The notes beneath the pieces are model-generated. The model did no database searches. It worked only from the letters and a program-made list of their open reading frames with translations, and was not told the origin of the DNA. Positions 24,478-33,607 of a DNA stretch of 64,000 nt are shown here, one piece after another. A program made the translations under genes and the position numbers. The stretch comes from UBA8389 sp035719105 (GTDB taxonomy: Bacteria; Bacteroidota; Bacteroidia; Bacteroidales; UBA1402), in contig DASTGN010000004.1 of NCBI GenBank assembly GCA_035719105.1, positions 744,001 to 808,000 on the forward strand, in the 5' to 3' direction. The first letter of the stretch is position 1. Each line of letters opens with the position of its first letter.

Positions 24478-25677
24478 ATGAAGGTATTGGTTTTAAATTG
24501 CGGAAGCAGCTCCATCAAATACAAGCTTATTGATATGGAGAAACACGAAATGCTCGCTCAGGGTGGCATTGAAAAGATTGGCATGAAGGATTCGTTCCTT
24601 AAGCTGGTGACTCCCGAAGATAAAAAGGTGGTTCTCGAAAAAAGTATACCCGAACATCAAACCGGTGTAGACTTTATTCTGGAAGTTTTGACAAGCCCTG
24701 AGAATGGTTGCTTGAAATCCCTTAAGGAAATTGATGCGGTAGGTCACCGTGTCGTTCACGGAGGTGAAAAGTTCAATGCCAGTATTCGGATCAACCAAGC
24801 AGTTTTGGATCAGATCAAGGAATGCTTTGACCTGGCTCCCTTGCACAATCCAGCCAATTTAATCGGTATCGAAGCTGTTGAAAAATCATTGCCGGGTATT
24901 CCTCAGGTTGCCGTTTTCGACACTGCCTTCCATCAGACCATGCCTCCCAAGGCCTACATGTATGGCTTACCTTACGAGTATTACGAAAAATATGCCATCC
25001 GTCGTTACGGTTTTCATGGAACGAGCCACCGCTACGTTTCCAAAAAAGCTTGTGAGATCTTAGGTGTAAATTATGAAGATCAAAAAATAATTACCGCACA
25101 TATTGGGAACGGTGCTTCCATCACAGCCATTAAGAATGGGGTATCCATCGATACTTCCATGGGCATGACCCCGGTGGACGGATTGTTGATGGGTACTCGT
25201 ACCGGCGAAATTGACGGTGGTGTTTTGACCTTTCTGGCAGAAAAGGAACATTTAAGTGCATCCAAACTGAGTGATGTGATGAATAAGAAAAGCGGAGTGC
25301 TGGGCATATCCGGCTTATCATCTGACATGCGAGAAATTGAAGCCGCTGTGTTTGCTGGTCATCCACGTGCCAAATTGGCCATCGACATGTACAACTACCG
25401 CATCAAAAAGTTTGTGGGTTCCTACGCAGCTGCAATGGGTGGTCTGGACATCCTCGTATTTACAGGTGGTGTAGGGGAGAATCAATGGGCAACCCGTGCT
25501 GCTGTTTGCAAAAACATGGAATTTATGGGCATCCAATTTGATTACGATAAAAATGATGGTTGCAGGGGCAAGGAAATCATTCTTTCCACACCTGACTCCA
25601 AAGTGGTCGTCATCGTTGTTCCGACAGATGAGGAAATGATGATAGCCATCGACACGGAGACAATCCTATCGAAATAA
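24478..25677 (+). CDS. ackA: Acetate kinase
   Basis: Transfers phosphate from acetyl phosphate to ADP, giving ATP and acetate. The 399-residue sugar-kinase-fold enzyme begins MKVLVLNCGSSSIKYKL, with the nucleotide-binding loop HIGNGASITAI, the catalytic region GHRVVHGGEKF and TGGVGENQ near the C-terminus. A strong bidirectional terminator lies at its end. This operon marks acetate as a likely fermentation product. Confidence 0.97.
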   Translation: MKVLVLNCGSSSIKYKLIDMEKHEMLAQGGIEKIGMKDSFLKLVTPEDKKVVLEKSIPEHQTGVDFILEVLTSPENGCLKSLKEIDAVGHRVVHGGEKFNASIRINQAVLDQIKECFDLAPLHNPANLIGIEAVEKSLPGIPQVAVFDTAFHQTMPPKAYMYGLPYEYYEKYAIRRYGFHGTSHRYVSKKACEILGVNYEDQKIITAHIGNGASITAIKNGVSIDTSMGMTPVDGLLMGTRTGEIDGGVLTFLAEKEHLSASKLSDVMNKKSGVLGISGLSSDMREIEAAVFAGHPRAKLAIDMYNYRIKKFVGSYAAAMGGLDILVFTGGVGENQWATRAAVCKNMEFMGIQFDYDKNDGCRGKEIILSTPDSKVVVIVVPTDEEMMIAIDTETILSK

Positions 25678-25694
25678 AATTTATTTAGGGATTT

Positions 25695-25729
25695 TAAAAA
25701 AGCCGATTTGCAAAAGTCGGCTTTTTTTA
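25695..25729. terminator. Bidirectional terminator between ackA and lpxH
   Basis: AAAAAAGCCGA / TCGGCTTTTTT with T-runs on both sides. The hairpin touches the lpxH stop codon. Confidence 0.92.
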
Positions 25730-26476
25730 TTCTTCGAAACGAAGCAATTCGAAATCGGTACCGTCGAAACTGGCATAGGTGAACAGGTGAAACCAATCTC
25801 CCAGAATGATCACCCGACTTTTTCCAGAAATCATGAGGTCCAATAAGATGTGACGGTGACCGAAAATGTAGAAATCGGCAGCGTCGGTGCCTTTTAATGT
25901 GGCCTCTTTTTTAGAAAACTGAATCAGGTATTCCTTGTCTTCGCCCAGGTAAACTTCTGGGTTGTATTCACGCTTTTTGCGGCTGTGCTTGGCCCAGTTC
26001 AAGCCAAACTTCATTCCTAAGTCCGGGTGCATCCAGGAAAACAGTTTCTGGCTCACTTTGCTGTGGAAAACCTTACGGAGCATTCTGAATTGCTTGGATG
26101 GATCTCCAAGGCCATCCCCATGCGCGAGGTAAAACTTTTTGCCCTGAATGGTGATTTCCATCTCCTGAAAGTAAACAGTTACACCTAATTCGTTCTGAAC
26201 ATAATTGAACAGCCAGATGTCGTGATTACCCGAGAACCAATAAACCGGAATTCCGGCATCGGTAAATTCGGCTATTTTACCAAAAAAACGGCAATATCCT
26301 TTCGGTACGACTTGCTTGTATTCAAACCAAAAATCTATCATATCGCCCAATAAATAGAGGGCTTCGCAATTCGGTCGGATACTGTCCATCCAACGAACCA
26401 ATTTTTTTTCATTGGCCAGTCTGTCTTCCAGATACAGCGAACCCAGGTGGGCATCCGATACGAAATAGGTCTTCAT
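25727..26476 (-). CDS. lpxH: UDP-2,3-diacylglucosamine diphosphatase (LpxH-like)
   Basis: Hydrolyses UDP-2,3-diacylglucosamine to lipid X and UMP in lipid A synthesis. A 249-residue metallophosphoesterase: D8 and H10 (SDAHLG), GDMID (44-48), GNHD (83-86), AHGDG and GHRH complete the di-metal centre. The length is typical for a Bacteroidota LpxH. It lies 10 bases after the MIP18-type gene on the same strand, probably in one transcript. A general metallophosphatase cannot be excluded without alignment. Confidence 0.85.
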   Translation of the reverse strand: MKTYFVSDAHLGSLYLEDRLANEKKLVRWMDSIRPNCEALYLLGDMIDFWFEYKQVVPKGYCRFFGKIAEFTDAGIPVYWFSGNHDIWLFNYVQNELGVTVYFQEMEITIQGKKFYLAHGDGLGDPSKQFRMLRKVFHSKVSQKLFSWMHPDLGMKFGLNWAKHSRKKREYNPEVYLGEDKEYLIQFSKKEATLKGTDAADFYIFGHRHILLDLMISGKSRVIILGDWFHLFTYASFDGTDFELLRFEE

Positions 26477-26486
26477 GCCTGGCAGG

Positions 26487-26804
26487 TTAGAGGAATCCGA
26501 GTTCCAGTTTTGCTTCTTCGCTCATCATGTCCTTATCCCAGGCAGGGTCAAAGACCAAATTGATGGTGAGATTCTTGACACCTTCCACGGATTCTACCTT
26601 CATTCGGACATCTTCCAAAATAAAATCAGCTGCCGGGCAATTTGGAGCAGTAAAGGTCATATCGAGCAAGACTTCGCCTTCTGTGGGAATTTCAATCTTG
26701 TAAATCATCCCCAGGTCGTAAATGTTGACAGGGATTTCTGGATCGTACACTGTTTTTAGCATGCGTACGATGGCTTCTTCTGTATGTAATAATGGAGTTT
26801 CCAT
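26487..26804 (-). CDS. MIP18/DUF59-family protein (Fe-S cluster assembly-like)
   Basis: A 105-residue single-domain protein. The family landmarks are YDPEIPVNIYDLGMIY and TFTAPNCPAADFI with its conserved cysteine. Members (SufT, PaaD N-domain, MIP18) act in iron-sulfur cluster maturation or delivery. The ATG giving METPLLHTEE fits because the -7 element at 26822-26829 sits just upstream. It is encoded with lpxH, not with suf genes, so its partner is unknown. Confidence 0.85.
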   Translation of the reverse strand: METPLLHTEEAIVRMLKTVYDPEIPVNIYDLGMIYKIEIPTEGEVLLDMTFTAPNCPAADFILEDVRMKVESVEGVKNLTINLVFDPAWDKDMMSEEAKLELGFL

Positions 26805-26821
26805 ATATGCGGGTTTTGCAA

Positions 26822-26829
26822 CAAAGATA
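26822..26829 (-). promoter_or_regulatory. -7 element (TATCTTTG) for the MIP18-lpxH unit
   Basis: Exact TATCTTTG on the minus strand, 17 bases ahead of the ATG. Confidence 0.6.
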
Positions 26830-26856
26830 GAGGTTTTTCTGAAAAATAATCGTTTA

Positions 26857-27570
26857 TCAAAGTTTGCCTTCATCCGCATAACTGTAATAGCTGCTTTCGC
26901 AAATTACGAGATGATCGGTAAGCTGCATGTCTAAGTTTTGACAAGCGAGTTTGAGTTTTTGAGTGATTTTGTCATCGCATGAGCTTGGATAGGGGTTTCC
27001 CGACGGGTGATTGTGGCATAAAACCAAGGAGGAAGCCAACTTTCCAAGTGCATGCTTTAGTACTATTTTTGGATCTACGGTGGTTTCGGATACTCCACCA
27101 TGACTGATGCGTATGGTATCAATGATGCGGTGTTGGTTGTTCATTAGAAGCACCCAACATTCTTCGTGGTCGAGATCGGCCATTTTTGAATGAAACAATT
27201 CGTAAATGTCCCTGCTGTTGCGAATTTGAATCCGCTTTACCACTTCCGACGTGCGTCGACGTTTCCCAATCTCCAGTGCGGCGACTATGGTGACAGCCTT
27301 GACAGGACCCACGCCGTGGAACTCCTTGCACATGGTTTCTATGCTGAGTTTTCCCAGTTCATTCAGGTTGTTGTTTGCGGCTACCAAAATACGTTTAGCC
27401 AAGTCTACTGCACTTTCCCTGGTGGTACCCGAACCCAGCAGAATCGCCAGTAGTTCGGCATTACTGAGTGCCTCGACCCCGTTTTTCATCAGCTTTTCTC
27501 TTGGCCTGTCGTCCAATGCCCATTCGCGTATGCTGAACCGGCCCTCCAATTCATCGCTGTCTTCTTTCAT
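26857..27570 (-). CDS. radC: RadC-family JAB-domain protein
   Basis: A 237-residue protein with an N-terminal helix-hairpin-helix-like region (RPREKLMKNGVEALSNAELLAILLGSG, shown here in part as NAELLAILLGSG) and a C-terminal JAB/MPN metalloprotease-like fold with HNHPSG and its downstream Asp (CDDK). The family name comes from a DNA repair phenotype later assigned to recG, so its molecular role is unclear. Length is normal. Separate promoter 23 bases upstream. Confidence 0.92.
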   Translation of the reverse strand: MKEDSDELEGRFSIREWALDDRPREKLMKNGVEALSNAELLAILLGSGTTRESAVDLAKRILVAANNNLNELGKLSIETMCKEFHGVGPVKAVTIVAALEIGKRRRTSEVVKRIQIRNSRDIYELFHSKMADLDHEECWVLLMNNQHRIIDTIRISHGGVSETTVDPKIVLKHALGKLASSLVLCHNHPSGNPYPSSCDDKITQKLKLACQNLDMQLTDHLVICESSYYSYADEGKL

Positions 27571-27592
27571 CTTTATTGAATTTAGTTTTCAA

Positions 27593-27600
27593 CAAAGATA
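27593..27600 (-). promoter_or_regulatory. -7 element (TATCTTTG) for radC
   Basis: Exact TATCTTTG on the minus strand, 22 bases ahead of the ATG. Confidence 0.6.
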
Positions 27601-27633
27601 CAATAAAATAACAAAAAAGAAATATAATATCAC

Positions 27634-27670
27634 GAAAAAAACCGGAACGTTTCAATTGATTCCGGTTTCA
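27634..27670 (-). terminator. Terminator of efp
   Basis: AAACCGGAA / TTCCGGTTT hairpin followed on the minus strand by a T-run. Confidence 0.88.
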
Positions 27671-27677
27671 ATAAGGT

Positions 27678-28241
27678 TTAGCGCACGCGTTCTGCGTATG
27701 AACCGTCTCTGGTGTCCACTTTGATTTTTTCGCCTACTTCAATGAACAGGGGAACACGGACGGTTGCTCCTGTTTCGACGGTAGCGGGTTTCAATGTATT
27801 GGTGGCCGTATCTCCACGGAGACCTGGCTCAGTGTAAGTTACCTCAAGAATCACATGGGTTGGCATGTCAGCATACAAAACAGTTTCTGACTCAGCATGT
27901 AAAACCACTTCCAAATGATCACCTTCTTTCATGAATTCGACACCATTGATGCAATCTTTGTTGATGGAAATTTGTTCGAATGTTTCGTTGTTCATGAAGT
28001 TGTAACCCATATCATCTTTATAAAGAAATTGATAGGGTCTGCGTTCGATGCGAACTTCTTCAATCTTTACTCCGGCGTTGAAAGTGCGTTCCAAAGTGCG
28101 TCCAGTAACGACGTTTTTCATTTTTGTGCGCACAAAAGCAGCACCTTTGCCTGGTTTGACATGTAGGAATTCGGTGATGAAGTAATACTGCCCGTCTATG
28201 TCGAGACACATGCCGTTGCGGATGTCAGCTGTAGTTGCCAT
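27678..28241 (-). CDS. efp: Elongation factor P
   Basis: Rescues ribosomes stalled at polyproline stretches. The 187 residues begin MATTADIRNGMCLDIDGQYY. The tip of domain I reads KPGKGAAF with K32 at the position that is post-translationally modified in other bacteria. Length is normal. No modification enzyme (epmA/B, earP or ymfI) is nearby. It is transcribed alone, divergently from rpmH. Confidence 0.97.
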   Translation of the reverse strand: MATTADIRNGMCLDIDGQYYFITEFLHVKPGKGAAFVRTKMKNVVTGRTLERTFNAGVKIEEVRIERRPYQFLYKDDMGYNFMNNETFEQISINKDCINGVEFMKEGDHLEVVLHAESETVLYADMPTHVILEVTYTEPGLRGDTATNTLKPATVETGATVRVPLFIEVGEKIKVDTRDGSYAERVR

Positions 28242-28290
28242 TTTATAATGTATTGATTTTAATTTGTTTCGCTTTTTTCAAAAAGGAGTG

Positions 28291-28322
28291 CAAATATCGG
28301 AACAATCTCCAAATTAAGCAAA
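28291..28322 (-). promoter_or_regulatory. Promoter of efp
   Basis: Minus strand TTTG (28319-28322), 20-base spacer, GATATTTG (28291-28298), one mismatch to TAnnTTTG. Confidence 0.5.
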
Positions 28323-28367
28323 TTTTGGTACATTTTCGTACGCAGTTCAAAAAAATAGCTCGAAGGG

Positions 28368-28398
28368 TTGCGAATTGCCAAAAATAGTTCTACTTTTG
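28368..28398 (+). promoter_or_regulatory. Promoter of rpmH
   Basis: TTG (28368-28370), 20-base spacer, TACTTTTG (28391-28398): a full match, 51 bases before the ATG. Confidence 0.75.
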
Positions 28399-28449
28399 CA
28401 AGCCGAAAACGCATATAATAAATAACAGAACATCATATCCATCAGTCTT

Positions 28450-28608
28450 ATGAAAAGGACCTTCCAACCCTCTAACAGAAAAAGAGCGAACAAACATGGT
28501 TTTCGCTCCAGAATGGCTTCCGCAAACGGACGTCGCGTATTAGCCAACCGTCGTGCAAACGGTCGTAAGAAATTAACCGTTTCCGATGAAGAACGTCTGA
28601 GAGGTTAA
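28450..28608 (+). CDS. rpmH: 50S ribosomal protein L34
   Basis: A 52-residue basic protein, MKRTFQPSNRKRANKHG at the start and LTVSDEERLRG at the end, a textbook L34. Outside Bacteroidota rpmH normally sits with rnpA and yidC near the origin; here it is alone beside efp, with its own promoter and a terminator after it. Confidence 0.97.
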   Translation: MKRTFQPSNRKRANKHGFRSRMASANGRRVLANRRANGRKKLTVSDEERLRG

Positions 28609-28631
28609 AAGAAACCCTTTGAAAAATAAAT

Positions 28632-28667
28632 AAAAAAGTAAAGATCGAGAGGTCTTTACTTTTTTTG
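28632..28667 (+). terminator. Terminator of rpmH
   Basis: AAAAAAGTAAAGA / TCTTTACTTTTTT hairpin with a T-run. Confidence 0.9.
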
Positions 28668-28697
28668 TTTAATGGCCAGCCTTTCTTTGTTTTTTAG

Positions 28698-28705
28698 TAC
28701 TTTTG
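28698..28705 (+). promoter_or_regulatory. -7 element (TACTTTTG) for the PASTA-rluD-ddl run
   Basis: TAnnTTTG match 38 bases before the ATG. Confidence 0.55.
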
Positions 28706-28742
28706 AACATTCCCAAAATCGAGTTTCCAAAATGGTGGTAAT

Positions 28743-29558
28743 ATGAGATACGCTATTAAACGCATCCTTAAACATGTTCTGATTTTTGCGCTGATACTCA
28801 CTGCGCTGTTGATTGCTGTGACCTTTTCGCTAAGAAGTTATACCCAACACGATTCCGTCATCGTTGTGCCTGATGTCACTACCCTGACTGTGGATGAAGC
28901 TTCGCCCTTCATCGATAAAAAAGGTTTGCGCTACAAAATTGTGGATTCCATACGCGTTTCTACAGCCAGACCAGGTGTCATTCTGGAACAAAAACCACTT
29001 CCAGGTTCACGAGTCAAGCAGAATCGCTTTATATTCCTCACCATCAACGCAACCTCAGAAGAAAAAATCATTTTCCCCGATGTCAAGGATTTTTCTCAGC
29101 GTCAAGCAGTTGCTACGCTCGAAGCCAATGGTATCCACGTTGGCAGCATCGAATTCATGCCTTCGGAATACCGGGATTTGGTGCTTGGTGTCCGTTATCA
29201 AGGTAGAAATATCCCTGCTGGATTCCGCTTGCCAAAGAATTCTTCTGTCACTTTAGTGGTAGGGCAGGGCGCTACTGTCGGTGAAATCACCGTGCCCAGT
29301 TTGCACGGTTGTTACATGCTGGAAGCCAATGAAAGGGCTCATGCCAGCAGCTTGAACATTGGCAACATCTATTACGACGTGACCCCGGTCAACTCAGATG
29401 CTGCGAAGAAATACAAAATATACAGACAAGTTCCTATTACCGGCAGTTCAGCGAGTGTCGGAAAAAATATTGATGTATGGATGACGACGGACGAAAACAT
29501 ATTGCAGGAACCGGACGAAGTGTTCGTTCCCGAAGACACGGTTGGAACCAATAACTGA
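28743..29558 (+). CDS. Membrane-anchored PASTA-domain protein
   Basis: The 271 residues comprise a short cytoplasmic end, one transmembrane helix (about 10-31) and three PASTA-type repeats in the periplasm (about 40-105, 107-178 and 181-250). The first starts VVPDVTTLTVDEASPFI and the third VPSLHGCYMLEANERA. PASTA units bind peptidoglycan fragments and usually belong to Ser/Thr kinases or PBPs. Here no kinase or transpeptidase domain is attached. Its stop is 4 bases from the rluD start, and ddl follows, so a wall link is possible but inferred. Confidence 0.87.
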   Translation: MRYAIKRILKHVLIFALILTALLIAVTFSLRSYTQHDSVIVVPDVTTLTVDEASPFIDKKGLRYKIVDSIRVSTARPGVILEQKPLPGSRVKQNRFIFLTINATSEEKIIFPDVKDFSQRQAVATLEANGIHVGSIEFMPSEYRDLVLGVRYQGRNIPAGFRLPKNSSVTLVVGQGATVGEITVPSLHGCYMLEANERAHASSLNIGNIYYDVTPVNSDAAKKYKIYRQVPITGSSASVGKNIDVWMTTDENILQEPDEVFVPEDTVGTNN

Positions 29559-29561
29559 TCC

Positions 29562-30668
29562 ATGCTTGAAGAAATGATTGATCTGACCGAAGATCCGGAT
29601 GAAATCGATTATATTGACGACGAACCGGATGACGAGCCTGTTTCTACCGAACTGGAAAACGTGGGACAGCTTTACGAACAATACCGTTTTGTAGCCGATG
29701 CCGGCCAAACGTTGCTCCGTATCGATAAATTTTTGGTTTGCCGCATCACCAAAGTTTCCCGCAACCGAATTCAGGACGCAGCCGATGCTGGTTTTGTCAT
29801 GGTAAATGGTGTATCGGTAAAGTCCAATTATCGGGTGAAGCCGAACGATGTCGTGACTGTAATGGTGACCCGACCACCAATCGATACCGAACTGATTCCG
29901 GAAGATATTCCGCTCGACATTCTTTACGAGGACAACGACCTGCTGGTTGTGAACAAACCAGCCGGTATGGTGGTGCATCCTGGCCACGGCAATTTCAATG
30001 GTACTTTAGTGAACGCATTGGCTTGGTATTTCAAGGAACACCCCGAATTTCCTACCGACGATCCCCGTCCAGGCTTGGTACACCGCATTGACAAAAATAC
30101 CTCTGGTTTGTTGGTCGTAGCCAAAAATCCTGAAGCAAAAGCTCATTTGGGTTGGCAATTTTTCCACAAAACAACCCATCGACTTTATACAACGTTGGTT
30201 TGGGGAACGATGCCGGCAGAAACGGGTACCATTATCGGAAATATCGGACGCAATCCAAAAGATCGTCTGCAAATGACTGTATTTGAAGATGGTAGTGATG
30301 GCAAACCTGCTGTAACACATTATCGGGTCTTGGAAAATCTCGGTTATGTATCCTTGATCGAATGCCGTTTGGAAACAGGTAGAACCCACCAGATTCGTGC
30401 CCATATGAAACACATCGGTCATCCGATTTTCAACGATTTCCGATATGGAGGAAATGAAATATTAAAGGGTACAACCTTTGCCAAATACAAGCAATTTGTC
30501 AAAAATTGTTTCGATATTTGTCCTAGGCAAGCCCTTCACGCCAGAACCCTTGGATTCAAGCATCCAGTGACTGGAGAGGAGATGCTTTTCGAGTGTCCGC
30601 TGCCAGAAGATATGACTGCCTTAATTGAAAAATGGAAAGGCTATGTGGCCTTCAGAGATATAGAATAA
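29562..30668 (+). CDS. rluD: 23S rRNA pseudouridine synthase, RluD type
   Basis: Isomerises uridines in helix 69 of 23S rRNA (by family). The 368 residues comprise an unusual acidic N-terminal extension (about 1-35, rich in D and E), an S4 domain (52-115, LLRIDKFLVCRI) and the catalytic domain with D177 in HRIDKNTSG. The usual motif is HRLDKDTSG, so two conservative changes. The extension is not part of the enterobacterial protein. Confidence 0.93.
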   Translation: MLEEMIDLTEDPDEIDYIDDEPDDEPVSTELENVGQLYEQYRFVADAGQTLLRIDKFLVCRITKVSRNRIQDAADAGFVMVNGVSVKSNYRVKPNDVVTVMVTRPPIDTELIPEDIPLDILYEDNDLLVVNKPAGMVVHPGHGNFNGTLVNALAWYFKEHPEFPTDDPRPGLVHRIDKNTSGLLVVAKNPEAKAHLGWQFFHKTTHRLYTTLVWGTMPAETGTIIGNIGRNPKDRLQMTVFEDGSDGKPAVTHYRVLENLGYVSLIECRLETGRTHQIRAHMKHIGHPIFNDFRYGGNEILKGTTFAKYKQFVKNCFDICPRQALHARTLGFKHPVTGEEMLFECPLPEDMTALIEKWKGYVAFRDIE

Positions 30669-30670
30669 TC

Positions 30671-31648
30671 ATGGAATTACGTAAAATTGCCATCGTTTGC
30701 GGGGGTGATTCCTCCGAAATGGAAATTTCCCTCAAAAGTGCCCACGGGTTAAATTCGTTCATCAATCACGACCTGTATCGAGTTTGGATCATTGTGATTC
30801 AATCTGGCAACTGGTATGTCCGGCTGGACGAAAAGCGAACAGCTCCCATTGACAAGAACGACTTTAGTTTCAACAACGAAGGGACAAGAACCAGATTCGA
30901 CTTTGCTTGGATCACCATTCACGGCACACCCGGTGAAGATGGTAGACTACAAGGTTATTTCGATCTGATTGGCTTGCCATACAGCTGTTGTGGCGTTCTG
31001 GCAGCATCCATTACGTTCAATAAGTTTGTCTGCAATCAATTCTTAAAGGGTTTCGGAGTGAAAATTGCCGAATCCGTCCTGTTGCGTCGTGGCCAGACCA
31101 TCACCGACGAGCAAGTCGTAGAAACCATCGGACTGCCATGTTTCATCAAGTGTAATGTAGGCGGTTCCAGCTTTGGCGTGACCAAAGTCAAGTTGGTTAC
31201 TGAGATTCAAGCTGCGATTGACCGAGCCTTTGCCGAAGGGCCTGAAGTCATCATCGAAGCATTCATGAGCGGAACAGAAGTCACCTGTGGTTGCTACAAG
31301 ACCAAAAAAGCAACCCACCTTCTACCGGTTACCGAAGTGGTGAGTGAGAACGAGTTTTTTGATTATGATGCCAAATATAAGGGGCAAGTTCAGGAAATCA
31401 CACCCGCCCGAATTACTGACGAAACCAGAGACCGCATCCAATCCATCACTTCGCACATTTACGACATACTTGGTTGTAAAGGCATCATTCGTGCCGATTA
31501 CATCATCACCAAGGATGGCATTAAGTTGCTTGAAGTCAATACCACACCCGGCATGACTACCACCAGTTTCATTCCCCAACAGGTTGCTGCGGCCGGAATG
31601 GATATGGGCGACGTCATGGCTGAAATCATCGAAGATAGTTTCAATTAA
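30671..31648 (+). CDS. ddl: D-alanine--D-alanine ligase
   Basis: ATP-dependent formation of D-Ala-D-Ala for peptidoglycan. The 325 residues follow the ATP-grasp fold, with the N-terminal GGDSSEMEISLKSA (normally GGxSxEhevSl), the nucleotide loop GGSSFGVTK, and the metal region EVNTTPGMT. The ATG at 30671 is preferred because an earlier in-frame start lies within rluD. It is 2 bases from rluD, which argues for co-transcription. Confidence 0.94.
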   Translation: MELRKIAIVCGGDSSEMEISLKSAHGLNSFINHDLYRVWIIVIQSGNWYVRLDEKRTAPIDKNDFSFNNEGTRTRFDFAWITIHGTPGEDGRLQGYFDLIGLPYSCCGVLAASITFNKFVCNQFLKGFGVKIAESVLLRRGQTITDEQVVETIGLPCFIKCNVGGSSFGVTKVKLVTEIQAAIDRAFAEGPEVIIEAFMSGTEVTCGCYKTKKATHLLPVTEVVSENEFFDYDAKYKGQVQEITPARITDETRDRIQSITSHIYDILGCKGIIRADYIITKDGIKLLEVNTTPGMTTTSFIPQQVAAAGMDMGDVMAEIIEDSFN

Positions 31649-31660
31649 TAAATAGGCCTT

Positions 31661-32812
31661 ATGGAATCCCACAAATACGATGATATCCGCCCTTTTAGGG
31701 ACGAAGAATTGCCTGATGCCATCAACCGTCTTTTGCAGGACCCCATGTTCAATGCAGTCCTTCAGCATGTGGCACCCATCCTTCCGCTGGAAAAACTGAA
31801 ATCAGATCTGCGTGCGCTTAAAACCATTTACGAATTTCAACATACGGTCATCCATACTTTTGTAACCGGATTGGGCAAAAGAACTTGCGATGCTCTGGAT
31901 TTGGCTGGATTCAAATACCTTGACAAGTCCAAAAGCTACACCTATGTGACCAACCACAGGGATATCGTATTGGATTCGGCTTTTTTGAATATTCTAATGA
32001 TTGACAAAGGTATCGACACCTTCGAAATAGCCATTGGCGACAATTTGTTGATACACCCCTGGATCAGTGATTTGGTGCGCATCAACAAAAGCTTCCTCGT
32101 AAAAAGAGACTTGCCGGTTCGGCAACAATTGGCCTGTTCATTAGAGCTCTCCTCCTACATTTACAATCGGGTAGTAGAGAATAACGTTTCTGTTTGGATG
32201 GCCCAACGGGAAGGTAGAGCGAAGGATTCAGACGACCGTACTCAAGAAAGTGTCCTGAAGATGTTAAATTTGGGGGGTAGCGGTAGCGTTTTAGAAAATC
32301 TGGCATCTTTGAATTTAGTACCTGTTACCATTTCGTATGAATACGATCCTTGTGACTACCTTAAAGCCAAAGAAATGCAGCTGAAAAGAGATGATCCGGA
32401 TTTTAAAAAGACACAAAAAGAAGATCTCTTGAACATGATGACGGGTATGATGGGATACAAAGGACGGGTTTTTTACAAGATCAGCCCCTGCATCTCGAAC
32501 GAACTTCTAAACATGGAGAGTGAAATGCACAAGAACGAATTGTTTTCCAAAATTGCCAAACTGATGGACAATCGGATTCATCGGAACTACCATCTGTATC
32601 CGGGCAATTACATTGCCACCGACATGCTTGATGGTTTGGATACCTTTGCCCACTGCTATTCGGTTAAGGAGAAAGAACAATTCGCTTCTTATCTCGAAAA
32701 ACAATTGAGCAAGATCGATCTTGAAGGAAAGGATGAAACTTTCTTACGTAAGAGAATGCTTGAAATGTACTCGAATCCGCTTAAAAATAAACTGGAAGCA
32801 GATAAAAAATAA
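31661..32812 (+). CDS. PlsB/PlsC-like acyltransferase
   Basis: The 383 residues match glycerolipid acyltransferases used in phospholipid synthesis. The catalytic signature is NHRDIVLD (98-105), a variant of NHxxxxD. A second block, WMAQREGRAKDS, occupies the place of the FPEGTRS motif, and a PVTISYEYDPCDYLKA segment is also a family feature. It is longer than PlsC (about 240) and shorter than enterobacterial PlsB (about 800). It follows ddl by 12 bases; substrate is not determined. Confidence 0.8.
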   Translation: MESHKYDDIRPFRDEELPDAINRLLQDPMFNAVLQHVAPILPLEKLKSDLRALKTIYEFQHTVIHTFVTGLGKRTCDALDLAGFKYLDKSKSYTYVTNHRDIVLDSAFLNILMIDKGIDTFEIAIGDNLLIHPWISDLVRINKSFLVKRDLPVRQQLACSLELSSYIYNRVVENNVSVWMAQREGRAKDSDDRTQESVLKMLNLGGSGSVLENLASLNLVPVTISYEYDPCDYLKAKEMQLKRDDPDFKKTQKEDLLNMMTGMMGYKGRVFYKISPCISNELLNMESEMHKNELFSKIAKLMDNRIHRNYHLYPGNYIATDMLDGLDTFAHCYSVKEKEQFASYLEKQLSKIDLEGKDETFLRKRMLEMYSNPLKNKLEADKK

Positions 32813-32831
32813 AATCGACAGGACGTAAACT

Positions 32832-33593
32832 ATGAAAAGAAGAATTTATGTTTTGGCAATGGCATGTTTGGCTTTTGCCTTGACCTCTTGCCTGAATCAA
32901 GGTGACGATTCGAACGTTAAACCGGATTACATTTGTATGGTGAATGTCACAACTGGTGGCGTTAATCCTGTGTTTCAAATGGATGGAGGTTCATTTCTAA
33001 CTCCGGATGCAACGATGCCAGCCGATACCTTTCAGGTGGGCGAACGTTATTTTATTGACTTTTATTTGGGGGACTCGACAAACCATACCCCTGGAACATA
33101 CCCCATTAGCCTGATACGCTATAATAAGACGATCGTGAAAAACATGATTGAGCTTCAAAAAGACTCTGTTGATTTATGGGGTAACAAACCAATTGGCAAT
33201 TTATATCCTTCGTTTTCCGGACACTATTTCAACGCATTTTTTGTATCCTATGCCGGACTAACGACTCCGAATACCTTTGAGTTTATACGAATGAAGGCTG
33301 ACGAACATACTTCACCGACTGATACGGTTCCCAATTTGTCTTTCCATTTGCGCCACAATGTAGAGTCTGTGGCAACCGGTATGGTCTATTACCGCATTTA
33401 CAGCTTTGATGTAAGCAGTCTTACTACAGAGTTTCCGAATGCATATAAATTCAAAATCAAAGTCAGTTGGGATGACGCCAATTTTGGTTGGTCGAATTAT
33501 ACCCAATATTATATTCCAAATCAACAAATAACCTTACCGGACCTACTTTCCACCAATAGAAAAAGCATAGATTTAGAACCGGTATCGTTCTAA
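32832..33593 (+). CDS. NigD-like lipoprotein 1
   Basis: The 253 residues start with a lipoprotein signal ending in the lipobox LTSC. The mature part has an OB-like section (FQMDGGSFLTP ... FQVGERYFIDFYLGD) and a beta-rich C-terminal half (YFNAFFVSYAG). The NigD family, named after an immunity-type gene of the Prevotella nigrescin cluster, is common in Bacteroidales and its function is unknown. It sits 20 bases after the acyltransferase and directly before a related gene. Confidence 0.7.
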   Translation: MKRRIYVLAMACLAFALTSCLNQGDDSNVKPDYICMVNVTTGGVNPVFQMDGGSFLTPDATMPADTFQVGERYFIDFYLGDSTNHTPGTYPISLIRYNKTIVKNMIELQKDSVDLWGNKPIGNLYPSFSGHYFNAFFVSYAGLTTPNTFEFIRMKADEHTSPTDTVPNLSFHLRHNVESVATGMVYYRIYSFDVSSLTTEFPNAYKFKIKVSWDDANFGWSNYTQYYIPNQQITLPDLLSTNRKSIDLEPVSF

Positions 33594-33607
33594 CTTAAAC
33601 TTGCTTT

